NCBI RefSeq assembly: GCF_026786305.1
Contig: NZ_JAJAYI010000064.1
Location: 1 to 64,000 of the forward strand
DNA: 64,000 nt
Reading direction: 5' to 3'
DNA from: Cryobacterium sp.
GTDB lineage: Bacteria > Actinomycetota > Actinomycetes > Actinomycetales > Microbacteriaceae
Shown here: piece after piece, positions 1 to 9,538 of the stretch
Numbering within the stretch: the first letter of the stretch is position 1
How the letters are laid out: every line of letters starts with the position of its first letter
Program-made: the position numbers and the translations under genes
Notes under the pieces: generated by a model
Told to the model about the DNA's origin: nothing
What the model saw: only the letters and a program-made list of their open reading frames with translations
Databases searched by the model: none

Positions 1-86
1 CGGGCCCAGCCTGTATATACCGGTTTTCTCCATAATTATACGGAAACACACCCACTTCGCCATAAAACCCGACATTTTCATTAATT

Positions 87-113
87 GGGGGCTGGGGGGG
101 GCCTCCCCGGGGG
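87..113. other. G-tract cluster upstream of secG
   Basis: Runs of 5, 8 and 5 G lie at 87-91, 94-101 and 109-113, with a C4 run at 105-108 between the last two. The block could fold as a G/C hairpin, acting as terminator of the gene to the left, or as a G-quadruplex. Positions 1-86 are clearly richer in A+T than the rest of the window and hold no recognisable coding sequence. Confidence 0.35.
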
Positions 114-140
114 CAAACCACCCCGCTCCTGCCTGAAGGG

Positions 141-146
141 TATAAT
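141..146 (+). promoter_or_regulatory. Candidate -10 box for secG
   Basis: A perfect TATAAT sits at 141-146. Transcription would start near 153, inside the upstream in-frame ATG at 151, which favours the GTG at 199 as the true secG start. No convincing -35 box is visible. Confidence 0.4.
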
Positions 147-198
147 TACTATGGTCTGGGCGCCAGAGTTGCGCCAACCGTTTTTTGAAAGGTTTCGT

Positions 199-450
199 GT
201 GGAGATTCTCCAGGTTGTCATGCAGGTGCTCGTCGGTATCACGAGCCTCCTGCTCACCATGCTCATTTTGCTGCACAAGGGTCGGGGTGGTGGATTGTCC
301 GACATGTTCGGCGGCGGCGTTACCTCCAACCTCGGAGCATCGGGCGTTGCCGAGCGCAACCTCAACCGCATCACCATTATTCTGGGCCTGCTGTGGGTAT
401 CCTGCATCGTGGTCCTCGGATTGATCACCAAGTTTGACACCGGGGCTTAA
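199..450 (+). CDS. secG: Preprotein translocase subunit SecG
   Basis: SecG is the small membrane partner of SecYE and stimulates export of unfolded proteins. The 83-residue product has two hydrophobic segments (about residues 5-24 and 57-76) joined by a polar glycine-rich loop with the family-typical LLHKGRGGGLSDMFGGG stretch, followed by LGASGVAERN. The GTG at 199 is preceded by GAAAGG at the right distance and gives the usual SecG length. An in-frame ATG at 151 would add 16 residues without similarity to the family. In related actinobacteria secG follows gap-pgk-tpiA; here the left neighbour lies outside the window. Identification is firm, the start less so. Confidence 0.9.
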   Translation: MEILQVVMQVLVGITSLLLTMLILLHKGRGGGLSDMFGGGVTSNLGASGVAERNLNRITIILGLLWVSCIVVLGLITKFDTGA

Positions 451-584
451 CTTTTCGCACTGTGCGGGGTTACCCTAGGCTTTCCACGAGCACATCTCTT
501 CATCAGCAGCATTACCAATCGCAGCAGCACCAAGAACTGCTCGAATCTGCAGCGCATACCTGCACGATTTAACGGAGGAACAAG

Positions 585-953
585 ATGGCATCAGGCGGCA
601 GCGCAATCCGTGGCTCGCGTGTAGGCGCGGGCCCCATGGGCGAGCAGGACCGCGGTTTTCACGCGGACCGCATCAAGGTCTCCTACTGGGATGCCCTCGG
701 CAACGAGACCGTACGGTACTTTGCGGCGAGCCTTCCCGACGAGGAGATCCCCGTCACCATCGATTGCCCCTCATCCGGCCTTCCGGCCGGCCGCGACAAG
801 GAGAATCCTCCCTCCGTGGTGAAGCTTGAGCCCTACAAGACGCACTTGGCCTACGTCAAGGAACGTCGAACCGAGGAAGAAGCCGAGTCTCTCCTGGAAG
901 AGGCGCTCAATCAGTTGCGCGTTCGTCGCGGCAAGCTGTCACCTACGAACTGA
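585..953 (+). CDS. rbpA: RNA polymerase-binding protein RbpA
   Basis: RbpA is an actinobacterial transcription factor that binds RNA polymerase and group 1/2 sigma factors and stabilises the open promoter complex. The 122-residue protein has the typical N-terminal tail (MASGGSAIRGSRVG), a central beta-barrel domain (about residues 30-75, ending IPVTIDCPSSG) and a C-terminal sigma-interacting helical part (about 85-115, YVKERRTEEEAESLLEEAL). The ATG is preceded by a good ribosome-binding site (CGGAGG, 572-577). A TAGGCT at 476-481 about 100 nt upstream is a possible -10 box. A strong hairpin terminator follows the stop codon. Confidence 0.96.
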   Translation: MASGGSAIRGSRVGAGPMGEQDRGFHADRIKVSYWDALGNETVRYFAASLPDEEIPVTIDCPSSGLPAGRDKENPPSVVKLEPYKTHLAYVKERRTEEEAESLLEEALNQLRVRRGKLSPTN

Positions 954-970
954 CTCGGCACACCAAAACC

Positions 971-992
971 GGCTCTCGAGCATTCGAGAGCC
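971..992. terminator. Bidirectional hairpin terminator between rbpA and pgl
   Basis: Perfect 9-bp arms GGCTCTCGA / TCGAGAGCC with a 4-nt loop lie in the gap between the convergent rbpA and pgl genes, so it can serve both. Confidence 0.8.
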
Positions 993-1038
993 GATGTCAT
1001 AGCGTTACACTCCGCGCTTTCGGCAGCGATTGACGGGC

Positions 1039-1848
1039 CTAATAGGCCGGTGCGATGAGGTTTTCGGGAACCTGGGCCGCGGCATCGCTGTCGACGAAGA
1101 ACATCGTGCGATAGCGTCCCTTGATTCCCGCCGCGGGAACTTCGTCGCGGCTCGCGCCGGCCAGCGCGAGTCCGAGGGCTGATGCCTTGTCTGACCCGGC
1201 CAGAACCAGCCAGACCCGGTCCGAGGAGTTGAGCACGGGCCGCGTGAGCGACAAACGAACAGCGGGTGGCTTGGGGGAGTCCCGCACGGTGATCACACTG
1301 GCCTCACGCTCGCGAATGCCCGATCGGTGCGGGAACAGCGACGCGATATGCCCGTCGGGTCCGACTCCGAGAAACGTCACGTCGAAACGGGGGTATCGAG
1401 CACCCTCCGGGGCGTGGGCAAGCAATTCAGCCGAATACCGTGCGGCCGCAGCGTCCAGCGGGTCGCCGTCGCTGGTCGCAGTCGCGTCGTCGCTGGTCGC
1501 AGTCGCGTCATCGGAAGCACCGAACGAATGGATGTTTGCTGGTGGAACGTCGATGTGATCCAGCAGAGCTTCGCGTGCCTGCCACTCGTTGCGCATGGGA
1601 TCGGCGCGAGGAACCCAACGTTCGTCTCCCCACCAAAAATTCACCCGGGACCACTCAATGGTGTCGCGGGCCGCTGACTCGTTAATGGCTGCCAGCACGG
1701 CGATGCCCACGGAACCACCGGTCAGCACTACATTCGCTTCGTGCCGCTCCTGCAATACGTCCACCATGTTTGTCAAGAAGCGGGCAGCGACCGACCCGGC
1801 CAGCGCTTGCCTGCTCCGATGCACCAGCACGCGTCGATCATGTGTCAC
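1039..1848 (-). CDS. pgl: 6-phosphogluconolactonase
   Basis: Hydrolyses 6-phosphogluconolactone to 6-phosphogluconate, the second step of the oxidative pentose phosphate pathway. The 269-residue protein has the NagB/DevB-type fold motifs: a glycine-rich N-terminal strand (VVLTGGSVGIAVL), FWWGDERWVP at about 71-80 and FLGVGPDGHIASLFPH near 160. It is the last gene of the minus-strand cluster; its GTG start overlaps the opcA stop by 4 nt (GTGA), so translation is probably coupled. An odd point is a low-complexity insert near residues 113-130, built of two exact copies of a 7-residue unit encoded by a 21-bp tandem duplication at 1468-1509. Confidence 0.95.
   Translation of the reverse strand: MTHDRRVLVHRSRQALAGSVAARFLTNMVDVLQERHEANVVLTGGSVGIAVLAAINESAARDTIEWSRVNFWWGDERWVPRADPMRNEWQAREALLDHIDVPPANIHSFGASDDATATSDDATATSDGDPLDAAAARYSAELLAHAPEGARYPRFDVTFLGVGPDGHIASLFPHRSGIREREASVITVRDSPKPPAVRLSLTRPVLNSSDRVWLVLAGSDKASALGLALAGASRDEVPAAGIKGRYRTMFFVDSDAAAQVPENLIAPAY
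1468..1509. repeat. 2 x 21-bp tandem duplication inside pgl
   Basis: Two identical 21-bp units (1468-1488 and 1489-1509) lie back to back and keep the pgl frame. They encode DDATATS twice, in a surface loop between conserved lactonase blocks. This looks like a recent slippage duplication. Confidence 0.85.
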
Positions 1849-2813
1849 GGTCGCGCTCCGGTCCCTTGGGTCACCACGTCCTCGAGTTGCGGCAGGCCGC
1901 GGGTGATGACCTCACCATACAGCTCGTCGGGGTCGAGTCGGCGCAGTTCGTCGGCCAAGCAGTCGCGCAGGCTGCGACGCTTGAGCGTCAGGTCCTGCAT
2001 TGGCTGTCCCGGCTGGTTGAGCGTGGCGATGTCGGGCACCTCGCGTTCGAGCGAGATCGTTCCCGACGCGCGGGTGAGGTGAACCCCGTGCACGCCAATG
2101 GCGAGGGGGTCTGTGGTTAGCTCGCAGTCGACGGGCACCTGAAGCTGCATTTGCAGCCATGCGGCCAGCAGGGTGGTCGACGGTGAGGCGGCAGCGCCGG
2201 TGACCTCAATTCTCGTGATCGGTTCGTAGGGCGGCTGGTCCAGCACGGCGGCCAGCTGAGCGCGCCAGGGGGTCAGTCGGGTCCAGGCGAAGTCGGTGTC
2301 GCCGGGACGGTAGCTTTCGCACAGGTGGTGTAGCGCAGCCTGCGGATCCGGCTGCGCCGAAGCATCCGTTATTCGGCGATAGGCGATGCGCCCCAGGGGA
2401 GAATCGCTGGGAACGGCCGGGGCCGTTCCGGGCCACCAGGCGACCACGGGAGCGTCCGACAGCAGCAGACCGGTGACCAAACTCTCCGGGTCTTTTGCGG
2501 CGTCGCCGCACACGCGCAAGACGATGACCTCACTGGCTCCGGCGTCGCCGCCCACCCGAATTTCCGCATCGACCCGTGCTTGTGGTGTCTTCGCGGACGC
2601 GACGGTCTCCTGGGTTGAGACGACGATGACGCGCATCGGATGCTCACGGGAGGCCTCATTGGCGGCCGCAATGGCCTCCTCCTCGTGTCCGAGGGTTGCG
2701 GCAATGATCAGGGTTAGCACGCGGCCGAGAGCGACAGCGCCGCCCTCTTCCCGAATGCGCACAAGCGCTTTCGAGATCTTCGCGGTGGTGGTGTTGGGCA
2801 GATCGACGATCAT
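1845..2813 (-). CDS. opcA: Glucose-6-phosphate dehydrogenase assembly protein OpcA
   Basis: OpcA activates or assists assembly of glucose-6-phosphate dehydrogenase in cyanobacteria and actinobacteria. The 322-residue protein begins MIVDLPNTTTAKISKALV, as actinobacterial OpcA does, and contains APVVAWWPG in the middle (about residues 206-214) and a C-terminal part with SLEREVPD and RRLDPDELYGE. It overlaps zwf upstream (ATGA) and pgl downstream (GTGA), so the three are translated as a coupled unit. A GGAGG site lies 5 nt before the ATG. Confidence 0.95.
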   Translation of the reverse strand: MIVDLPNTTTAKISKALVRIREEGGAVALGRVLTLIIAATLGHEEEAIAAANEASREHPMRVIVVSTQETVASAKTPQARVDAEIRVGGDAGASEVIVLRVCGDAAKDPESLVTGLLLSDAPVVAWWPGTAPAVPSDSPLGRIAYRRITDASAQPDPQAALHHLCESYRPGDTDFAWTRLTPWRAQLAAVLDQPPYEPITRIEVTGAAASPSTTLLAAWLQMQLQVPVDCELTTDPLAIGVHGVHLTRASGTISLEREVPDIATLNQPGQPMQDLTLKRRSLRDCLADELRRLDPDELYGEVITRGLPQLEDVVTQGTGARP

Positions 2814-4351
2814 GGTCGCCTCCAGGTACGGCCATCGCGGGCCAGTAGGTCATCAGCGGATGTGGGGCCCCACGTTCCGGGGCGGTACTGCTCCGGCTGG
2901 CCCTGGGTAGCCCAGTACTCTTCGATCGGGTCGAGAATCTTCCAGGACAGTTCGACCTCTTCGTGACGGGGAAACAGCGGCGGGTCGCCGAGGAGCACAT
3001 CGAGAATCAATCGCTCGTACGCTTCCGGGCTCGCCTCCGTGAAGGCATGGCCATAACCGAAATCCATGGTCACATCGCGCACCTGCATAACCACTCCGGG
3101 CACCTTTGAACCAAACCGGATCGTGACGCCTTCGTCGGGCTGAACGCGAATAACCAGGGCGTTGTGGCCCAGTTCAGCCGTCTGGCCGGGGGCAAAGAGG
3201 TATTGCGGGGCGCGTTTGAAGACCACGGCGATTTCGGTGACGCGGCGACCGAGTCGTTTGCCGGCGCGCAGGTAGAACGGCACTCCAGCCCAGCGGCGCG
3301 TGTCGATTGTCAGGCGCATGGCGGCGTAGGTCTCGGTGACCGACTCCGGGTTCATGCCGTCTTCCTCAAGAAACCCGGCCACTTTTTCGCCGCCCTGCCA
3401 CCCGCCGGCGTACTGTCCGCGCGCGGTGCCGAGGCCGAGATCGGCGGGTAGCCGCACCGAGGCGAGCACCTTTTCCTTCTCGGCGCGCAGGTCGGCAGCG
3501 TCGAAAGAGATGGGCTCTTCCATCGCTGTCAGCGCGAGTAGCTGCAGCAGATGGTTCTGAATCACGTCGCGCGCTGCGCCGATACCGTCGTAGTATCCGG
3601 CGCGGCCACCCACACCGATGTCCTCGGCCATGGTGATCTGCACGTGTTCGACGTGGTTGGCGTTCCAGAGTGGTTCGAACATTTCGTTGGCGAAGCGCAA
3701 CGCCAGAATGTTTTGCACCGTCTCCTTGCCGAGGTAGTGGTCGATCCGAAAAACGGAGTCGGGCGGAAAGACCGACTCGACGACATCATTGAGCTGCCGT
3801 GCCGTCTTGAGGTCGCTGCCGAACGGCTTTTCAATAACGACGCGTCGCCACTGGCCGTTCTTTTGCTCCGCCAGACCGGAGCGGCGCAGCTGCTCGGTGA
3901 CCTGGGGGAAGGCCTTGGGCGGAATGGCCAGATAGAACGCATGGTTGCCCATAGTTCCCCGTTCACGATCGAGGTCGTCCACAGTCTGGGTGAGGCGGGT
4001 AAATGCCTCGTCGTCGTCAAAAGTGCCCGAAACAAAACGTATGCCCTCGGACAGCTGTGCCCAGACATCTTCGTGGAACTCGGTACGGGCGTGCTCCTTG
4101 ACGGCGTCATGCACAACCTGCATGAAGTCTTCGTTGTCCCAGTCTCGGCGGGCGAAGCCGACGAGAGCGAAACCGGGAGGTAACAGCCCACGGTTAGCGA
4201 GGTCATAGACCGCGGGCATGAGTTTCTTGCGCGCGAGGTCACCCGTGACGCCGAAGATTACGAGGCTGGAGGGCCCGGCAATTCGATTCAGGCGATAGTC
4301 GGAGGGGGATCTGAGCGGGTTAAACTCCGGAGTAATTTCCACCGGGGACAT
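2810..4351 (-). CDS. zwf: Glucose-6-phosphate 1-dehydrogenase
   Basis: Oxidises glucose 6-phosphate to 6-phosphogluconolactone with NADP+, the entry to the oxidative pentose phosphate pathway. The 513-residue protein shows the nucleotide-binding start VIFGVTGDLARKKLMPAVYD (about 32-51), the catalytic RIDHYLGKETVQN block (about 205-217) and the YYDGIGAARDVIQNH region. Length matches the family. The ATG is preceded by AAAGGAG. It lies 136 nt downstream of pgi and overlaps opcA, its activator. Nothing in the sequence is unusual. Confidence 0.98.
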   Translation of the reverse strand: MSPVEITPEFNPLRSPSDYRLNRIAGPSSLVIFGVTGDLARKKLMPAVYDLANRGLLPPGFALVGFARRDWDNEDFMQVVHDAVKEHARTEFHEDVWAQLSEGIRFVSGTFDDDEAFTRLTQTVDDLDRERGTMGNHAFYLAIPPKAFPQVTEQLRRSGLAEQKNGQWRRVVIEKPFGSDLKTARQLNDVVESVFPPDSVFRIDHYLGKETVQNILALRFANEMFEPLWNANHVEHVQITMAEDIGVGGRAGYYDGIGAARDVIQNHLLQLLALTAMEEPISFDAADLRAEKEKVLASVRLPADLGLGTARGQYAGGWQGGEKVAGFLEEDGMNPESVTETYAAMRLTIDTRRWAGVPFYLRAGKRLGRRVTEIAVVFKRAPQYLFAPGQTAELGHNALVIRVQPDEGVTIRFGSKVPGVVMQVRDVTMDFGYGHAFTEASPEAYERLILDVLLGDPPLFPRHEEVELSWKILDPIEEYWATQGQPEQYRPGTWGPTSADDLLARDGRTWRRP

Positions 4352-4487
4352 GCAGCTCCTTTGACGGGACAGTGCAGAAATATTGGGGATGAATCAGGGG
4401 TATAACGGGCGGGGATGCTGCGAAAAGAATAGTGCGTTCAGCTGGTTGATTCCTCGCGGGCAGCGCCCGGGAGGAACCAACCCCCGG

Positions 4488-6089
4488 CTAGGCCAAGGCC
4501 TGAAACAGGGTGGAGATGTTCTGCTTCGGCTGGGTCAGGGTCAGGGTCAACACGGGGCGCCCGTGCTCGGCGAGTACGCCTGCGTCGCCACTGGCCTGCG
4601 CCTGGATCAGTTCGCCAAAGGTAAAGGGGCGCTCGGGAATGTCGAGGTCCTCCGCCGGCGTGGCCAGAATTTGCAGGTACACGGCGGTTGCCGGCCCACC
4701 CTTGTGGAACTGCCCGGTGGAGTGCAGAAAGCGTGGGCCCCAACCAAATGTGACCGGACGCTTGGACAGTAAGGCGAGCTTGTTGCGAATGTCGGCCAGT
4801 TCCGGAAGGGCGAGGCGGTCGACGTAGGCCTGAACGGCAACATAACCGTCGGGGCCGAGCTCTTCGAGCAACGCGTCGATCGCCGAAGCGAGGTCGCTTG
4901 CCGCACCGATGATGTGCGGGGTGCCACGCACTTCGATGCCGTCCGCGATGAATGCGGCCGGTTCTGCCGCGGGGCGCGCGTCGAGAAGACCTCGGGTGGC
5001 GATCTTGGCGGACTCCACGTCGGGCTGGTCGAACGGGTTGATCCCGAGCAGACGCCCGGCAACGACGGTTGCGTATTCCCAGACCAAGAATTGTGCGCCG
5101 AGAGTTCCGCTGACGCGAATCTCGTCGCCCGTTTCGTTAAACAGGTTGGTGCCGGCGTCAGCGACGACCCGCACGAGCTGCAGGTCTGGAAGCGTCTCGG
5201 TCAGTTCGGGAGCGTCAAGCTCAAGCACGACCGGCAAAATACCGGTGCCACGCTTGCCTGTGGATTCGGCGATGAGTTGTTCGACCCAGTCGGCGAGCCC
5301 CACAATGTGGGTACCGTCCGAGATGATGGCGAGCTTGTCACGGCGCGGGCTGGTGGCGGCGATCGCCGCGCCGAGCACGAGTCCCGGGTTCTCGGGCGAG
5401 TCCGCGGCCAGAGCCAGCGAAATAGACTCAGCCTCGTCGAGCAGCGCACCGATATCAACGCCGGCCAGTCCCGACGGCACGAGACCGAAAGCTGTCAATG
5501 CGGAGTAGCGTCCGCCCACGGTCGGGTCGGCGTTGAAGACGCGGTAGCCGGCTTCTCGAGCGAATGTCTCGAGCGGCGACCCGGGGTCGGTCACGACGAT
5601 GATGCGTTCGGCCGGGTCGATGCCGATGGCCTGGAAGGCGCGTTCGAACACGCGGCGTTGGCTGTCGGTTTCGACGGTTGAACCGCTCTTGGAGGAGACG
5701 ACGAGGGCCGTTCCGGCCAGGTTGTCGTTCAGTGCCGAGAGCACCTGGCCGGGGGCGGTCGCGTCGAGCACGGTCAGATTCATGCCGGCGGTGCGGGTGA
5801 TGACCTCGGGGGCCAGTGACGACCCACCCATGCCGGCGAGAGCGATCTGGGTGACACCGCGAGCCTGCAGGCTAGCCCGCAGGCTCGCGATTTCGGCTAC
5901 GAGCGGGCGTGACACGGCGACGGATTCGGTAAAGCCGAGGCGCAGTGCGGCTTCGGCTTCGGCCTCCGGCCCCCACAGGGCGGGGTCGAGGGCCGTGATG
6001 CCGGAGGCGACGAGATCTGTGACCAGGGTGGGTACCGTGGCGCGTACGGCATCGGCCGCGGCGCCACTCACCGAGATGCGAAAGCTCAT
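4488..6089 (-). CDS. pgi: Glucose-6-phosphate isomerase
   Basis: Interconverts glucose 6-phosphate and fructose 6-phosphate, linking glycolysis with the pentose phosphate pathway. The protein (533 residues from the ATG at 6089) belongs to the actinobacterial SIS-fold type found in tal-pgi-zwf clusters. Visible motifs are GMGGSSLAPEVI (sugar-phosphate binding), VVSSKSGSTVET (SIS domain) and a C-terminal region with HKGGPATAVYLQI. The tal stop and this start share a base (TGATG), suggesting coupling. A GTG one codon earlier (6092) is also possible. Confidence 0.93.
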   Translation of the reverse strand: MSFRISVSGAAADAVRATVPTLVTDLVASGITALDPALWGPEAEAEAALRLGFTESVAVSRPLVAEIASLRASLQARGVTQIALAGMGGSSLAPEVITRTAGMNLTVLDATAPGQVLSALNDNLAGTALVVSSKSGSTVETDSQRRVFERAFQAIGIDPAERIIVVTDPGSPLETFAREAGYRVFNADPTVGGRYSALTAFGLVPSGLAGVDIGALLDEAESISLALAADSPENPGLVLGAAIAATSPRRDKLAIISDGTHIVGLADWVEQLIAESTGKRGTGILPVVLELDAPELTETLPDLQLVRVVADAGTNLFNETGDEIRVSGTLGAQFLVWEYATVVAGRLLGINPFDQPDVESAKIATRGLLDARPAAEPAAFIADGIEVRGTPHIIGAASDLASAIDALLEELGPDGYVAVQAYVDRLALPELADIRNKLALLSKRPVTFGWGPRFLHSTGQFHKGGPATAVYLQILATPAEDLDIPERPFTFGELIQAQASGDAGVLAEHGRPVLTLTLTQPKQNISTLFQALA

Positions 6090-7216
6090 CACACGGCCGA
6101 CGTGGTCGAGGCAGCGGTGAGGGCCGCCTGCACCGTGTCGAGCAGTTCGTTCCAGGACACCGCAAACTTCGATAGGCCCTCTTCTTCGAGCAGGCGAGTG
6201 ACATCGTCATACGAGACGCCCTGGGCGGCCAGCGCGTCGAGCACGGCGTTGGCCGCGGCGTACGAACGGGTCACCGAGTCGGCCGGGATGACGCCGTGGT
6301 CGGCGGCGGCCTGCATGGTCTTTTCGGGCATTGTGTTGACGACCTCGGGGGCGACCAGCTCGGTTATGTAGAGGGTGTCGGGCAGGCTGGCGTCCTTGAC
6401 ACCGGTCGAGGCCCAGAGCGGGCGCTGTTTGGTGGCGCCGGCCTTGATCAGGCCGAGTGCACGCTCACTGCTGAACGCCTGCTCGTAGACCTGGTAGGCG
6501 AGCTGTGCGTTGGCGACGCCGGCCTTGCTCTTGAGGGCGAGGGCTTCGGGCGTACCGATCGCTTCGAGGCGGGCGTTGATTTCGGAGTCGACGCGCGAGA
6601 CGAAGAATGAGGCAACCGAGTGAATCGTGGAGAGGTCGATGCCGGCAACCTTGGCCTGCTCGAGTCCGGCCAGGTAGGCGTTGATGACCTGGCGGTGACG
6701 CTCCAGGCTGAAGATCAGGGTGACGTTGACGCTGATTCCGAGGGCGATGGTTGCCGTGATGGCCTCCAGGCCTTCGACCGTCGCGGGAATCTTGATCATC
6801 GCGTTGGGACGACTGACCTTCTTCCAGAGCTGCTGGGCCTCCGCGACCGTGCCGGCAGCGTCGCGGGCGAGGCTCGGCTCGACCTCGATCGAGACGCGGC
6901 CGTCCTGGCCATTGGTCGAGTCGTAGACCGGGCGGAAGATGTCGCAAGCGGCGGCGACGTCGTCGGTGGTGATGGCGAAGACGGCGTCGGTCACGTTCGT
7001 GCCGGCGGCGGCCAGTGTCGCGACCTGCTCGGTATACGCCTCGCCCTTGGCCAGGGCGCCGGCGAAGATCGTCGGGTTGGTGGTCACGCCCACGACGTTG
7101 CTGTTCTCGATCAGGTCCTGCAGTCCGCCGGAATTGATGCGATCACGGGAAAGGTCGTCGAGCCAGATACTGACGCCGGCTGCGGACAGCTGGGCGAGGG
7201 GGGTGGGGTTTGTCAT
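6089..7216 (-). CDS. tal: Transaldolase
   Basis: Transfers a dihydroxyacetone unit from sedoheptulose 7-phosphate to glyceraldehyde 3-phosphate in the non-oxidative pentose phosphate pathway. The 375-residue protein is of the long actinobacterial type. It contains [15 protein letters not shown] near the N-terminus, [15 protein letters not shown] (about 41-55), the Schiff-base lysine in [12 protein letters not shown] (about 138-149) and [11 protein letters not shown] (about 200-210). AGGAG precedes the ATG. It follows tkt by 118 nt and overlaps pgi by one base. Confidence 0.97.
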   Translation of the reverse strand: MTNPTPLAQLSAAGVSIWLDDLSRDRINSGGLQDLIENSNVVGVTTNPTIFAGALAKGEAYTEQVATLAAAGTNVTDAVFAITTDDVAAACDIFRPVYDSTNGQDGRVSIEVEPSLARDAAGTVAEAQQLWKKVSRPNAMIKIPATVEGLEAITATIALGISVNVTLIFSLERHRQVINAYLAGLEQAKVAGIDLSTIHSVASFFVSRVDSEINARLEAIGTPEALALKSKAGVANAQLAYQVYEQAFSSERALGLIKAGATKQRPLWASTGVKDASLPDTLYITELVAPEVVNTMPEKTMQAAADHGVIPADSVTRSYAAANAVLDALAAQGVSYDDVTRLLEEEGLSKFAVSWNELLDTVQAALTAASTTSAV

Positions 7217-7334
7217 AGTTGAAATCTCCTGATCGTGCTGCCGTCAGGCAGCTGGCTGTAGCAATGAGGTGAAAAAGGGGGGAGGTACGGAAGCATCGTG
7301 CAGACTAATACCGAACCGGGCCCATGGTTGCGGG

Positions 7335-9428
7335 TCAGGCTGCGCTGATGGATTCCTTGGCGGCGGCGACAACGGCTTCGGTGGTGATGCCGAATTCGCG
7401 AAACAGCGTCTGGTAATCAGCGGATGCCCCAAAGTGCTCGATCGAGATGCTGCGGCCGGCATCGCCGACGTAGCCTCGCCAGGTCAGCGCGAGGCCGGCC
7501 TCGACCGACACCCGGGCAGTGATCGCGGCGGGCAACACCGATTTGCGGTAGGCGCTGCTCTGCTCTTCGAACCATTCCAAGCACGGGGCACTCACCACGC
7601 GGGCATTGATGCCCTCGAGGGCGAGCTGGGCGCGGGCTTCAACAGCGATCTGCACCTCGGAACCGGTGCCGATCAGTATGACGTCGGGGGTTCCGCCGGC
7701 CGCTTCGGCCAGCACGTAGGCGCCACGTGCCACATTTTTGGCCGAGGCGAAGATTTCAGCGGATGCTGCGCCCTCGCCCCGCTCATACACCGGAATGTTC
7801 TGACGGGTCAGGGCGATCCCGGCGGGGCCGCTTCGGCGTTCCAGGATGGTTTTCCAGGCCCAGGCGGTTTCGTTGGCGTCGCCGGGACGCACAACGTCGA
7901 GACCCGGAATGGCTCGCAGGGTCGCGAGCTGTTCGATCGGCTGGTGGGTGGGGCCGTCCTCGCCGAGTGCGACGGAGTCGTGGGTCCAGACGAAGATGGA
8001 CGGAGCCTTCATGAGCGCGGCCAGACGCACCGCGGGACGCATGTAATCGCTGAAGATCAGAAAGGTCCCGCCGAATGGGCGGGTGTTACCGTGCAGCACG
8101 ATGCCGTTGAGAATGGCCGCCATGGCGTGCTCGCGAATGCCGAAGTGCAGCACGCGGCCGTAAGAGTTCCCGGCCCATTCACCGGTTGAGTGCTCGCTCG
8201 GAATGAACGAGGCGGCACCATTGATGGTGGTGTTGTTGGATTCGGCGAGGTCGGCCGAGCCGCCCCACAGCTCGGGGATCACACCGCCGAGGGCGGTGAG
8301 TACCTTTCCGGACGCCGCACGGGTCGAGACCGCGGTGCCGCCGGCGAAGACCGGAAGGGCCTCGTCGACGCCGTCGGGCAGGTTGCCGGAGAGTACCCGG
8401 TCGAGCAGAATCTTGCGCTCTGGGTTGGCCGCGGCCCACGCGTCGAACTGCACGGTCCACGCTGCGTGCTGGGCCGCACCACGTTCGAGGGCCTGCCGGG
8501 TGTGGGTGATGACCTCCAGAGCCACGTCGAAGGTCTTCTCCGGGTCAAAGCCCAGGACAGTCTTGACGCCAGCGAGTTCCTCGGCACCGAGGGCGGAGCC
8601 GTGGATCTTGCCGGTGTTCTGCTTCTTCGGGCTCGGCCAGCCGATGATCGTCTTGAGAATGATCAGGCTGGGCTTGCCGGTTTCGTTCTGGGCGGCCTCA
8701 ATGGCCTTGTGTAGCTCGGCGACGTCTTCCACGTAGGAACCGGTCTTCTTCCAGTCCACCGTCTGCACGTGCCAGTGGTAGGCGGCATAGCGAGCAGCGA
8801 CATCCTCGGTGAAGGCGATGTTGGTGTCGTCCTCGATCGAGATCTGGTTGCTGTCGTAGATCGCAATGAGGTTGCCGAGCTGCTGGTGACCGGCGAGAGA
8901 GGAGGCCTCGCTCGTGATGCCTTCCTGCAGGTCGCCATCGCTGGCGATGACGTACACGAAGTGGTCGAACGGGCTCGCGCCGGCGGCGGCATCCGGGTCG
9001 AGCAGGCCACGCTCGAAGCGAGACGCGTAGGCGAACCCGACAGCGGAGGCGAACCCCTGGCCGAGCGGGCCGGTGGTGATCTCGACGCCGTCGGTGTGCC
9101 CGTATTCCGGGTGGCCGGGGGTCTTGGATCCCCAGGTGCGCAGGGCCTTGAGATCCTCGAGCTCGAGGCCGTAGCCGCCGAGGTACAACTGCACGTACTG
9201 CGTCAGTGAACTGTGGCCGGCAGACAGAATGAAGCGGTCGCGACCGATCCACTCGTTGTCGACGGGGTCGCGGCGCATGACCTTCTGGAACAGCAGATAC
9301 GCAGCGGGAGCGAGGCTCATCGCGGTACCGGGATGCCCATTCCCAACCTTCTCGACGGCGTCAGCCGCCAGGATGCGTGCGGTGTCGACCGCTTTGTCGT
9401 CGATGGAATCCCACTGCAATGCTGCCAC
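7335..9428 (-). CDS. tkt: Transketolase
   Basis: Thiamine-diphosphate enzyme that moves two-carbon units between sugar phosphates. The 697-residue protein has the N-terminal NGHPGTAMSLAPAAY, the thiamine-diphosphate motif region SDGDLQEGITSEASS to NQISIEDDT, the pyrimidine-domain stretch EDGPTHQPIEQLA and a C-terminal transketolase domain. I chose the GTG at 9428 (VAALQWDSIDDKAV) because AGAAGG lies 10 nt upstream and family similarity starts there; an in-frame TTG at 9473 is less likely. It is the first gene of the pentose phosphate cluster, so the region at 9429-9759 probably holds its promoter. Confidence 0.97.
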   Translation of the reverse strand: MAALQWDSIDDKAVDTARILAADAVEKVGNGHPGTAMSLAPAAYLLFQKVMRRDPVDNEWIGRDRFILSAGHSSLTQYVQLYLGGYGLELEDLKALRTWGSKTPGHPEYGHTDGVEITTGPLGQGFASAVGFAYASRFERGLLDPDAAAGASPFDHFVYVIASDGDLQEGITSEASSLAGHQQLGNLIAIYDSNQISIEDDTNIAFTEDVAARYAAYHWHVQTVDWKKTGSYVEDVAELHKAIEAAQNETGKPSLIILKTIIGWPSPKKQNTGKIHGSALGAEELAGVKTVLGFDPEKTFDVALEVITHTRQALERGAAQHAAWTVQFDAWAAANPERKILLDRVLSGNLPDGVDEALPVFAGGTAVSTRAASGKVLTALGGVIPELWGGSADLAESNNTTINGAASFIPSEHSTGEWAGNSYGRVLHFGIREHAMAAILNGIVLHGNTRPFGGTFLIFSDYMRPAVRLAALMKAPSIFVWTHDSVALGEDGPTHQPIEQLATLRAIPGLDVVRPGDANETAWAWKTILERRSGPAGIALTRQNIPVYERGEGAASAEIFASAKNVARGAYVLAEAAGGTPDVILIGTGSEVQIAVEARAQLALEGINARVVSAPCLEWFEEQSSAYRKSVLPAAITARVSVEAGLALTWRGYVGDAGRSISIEHFGASADYQTLFREFGITTEAVVAAAKESISAA

Positions 9429-9538
9429 GTTTATTGACCCTTCTATAAAGCGAAGATGGCGAGTTGTTGTCAACCCGTCCTGTGTTTGTCGTCACACGAA
9501 TAGAGTTCGAAACCTGCTGGTTCTTCGATACCCGCCAA

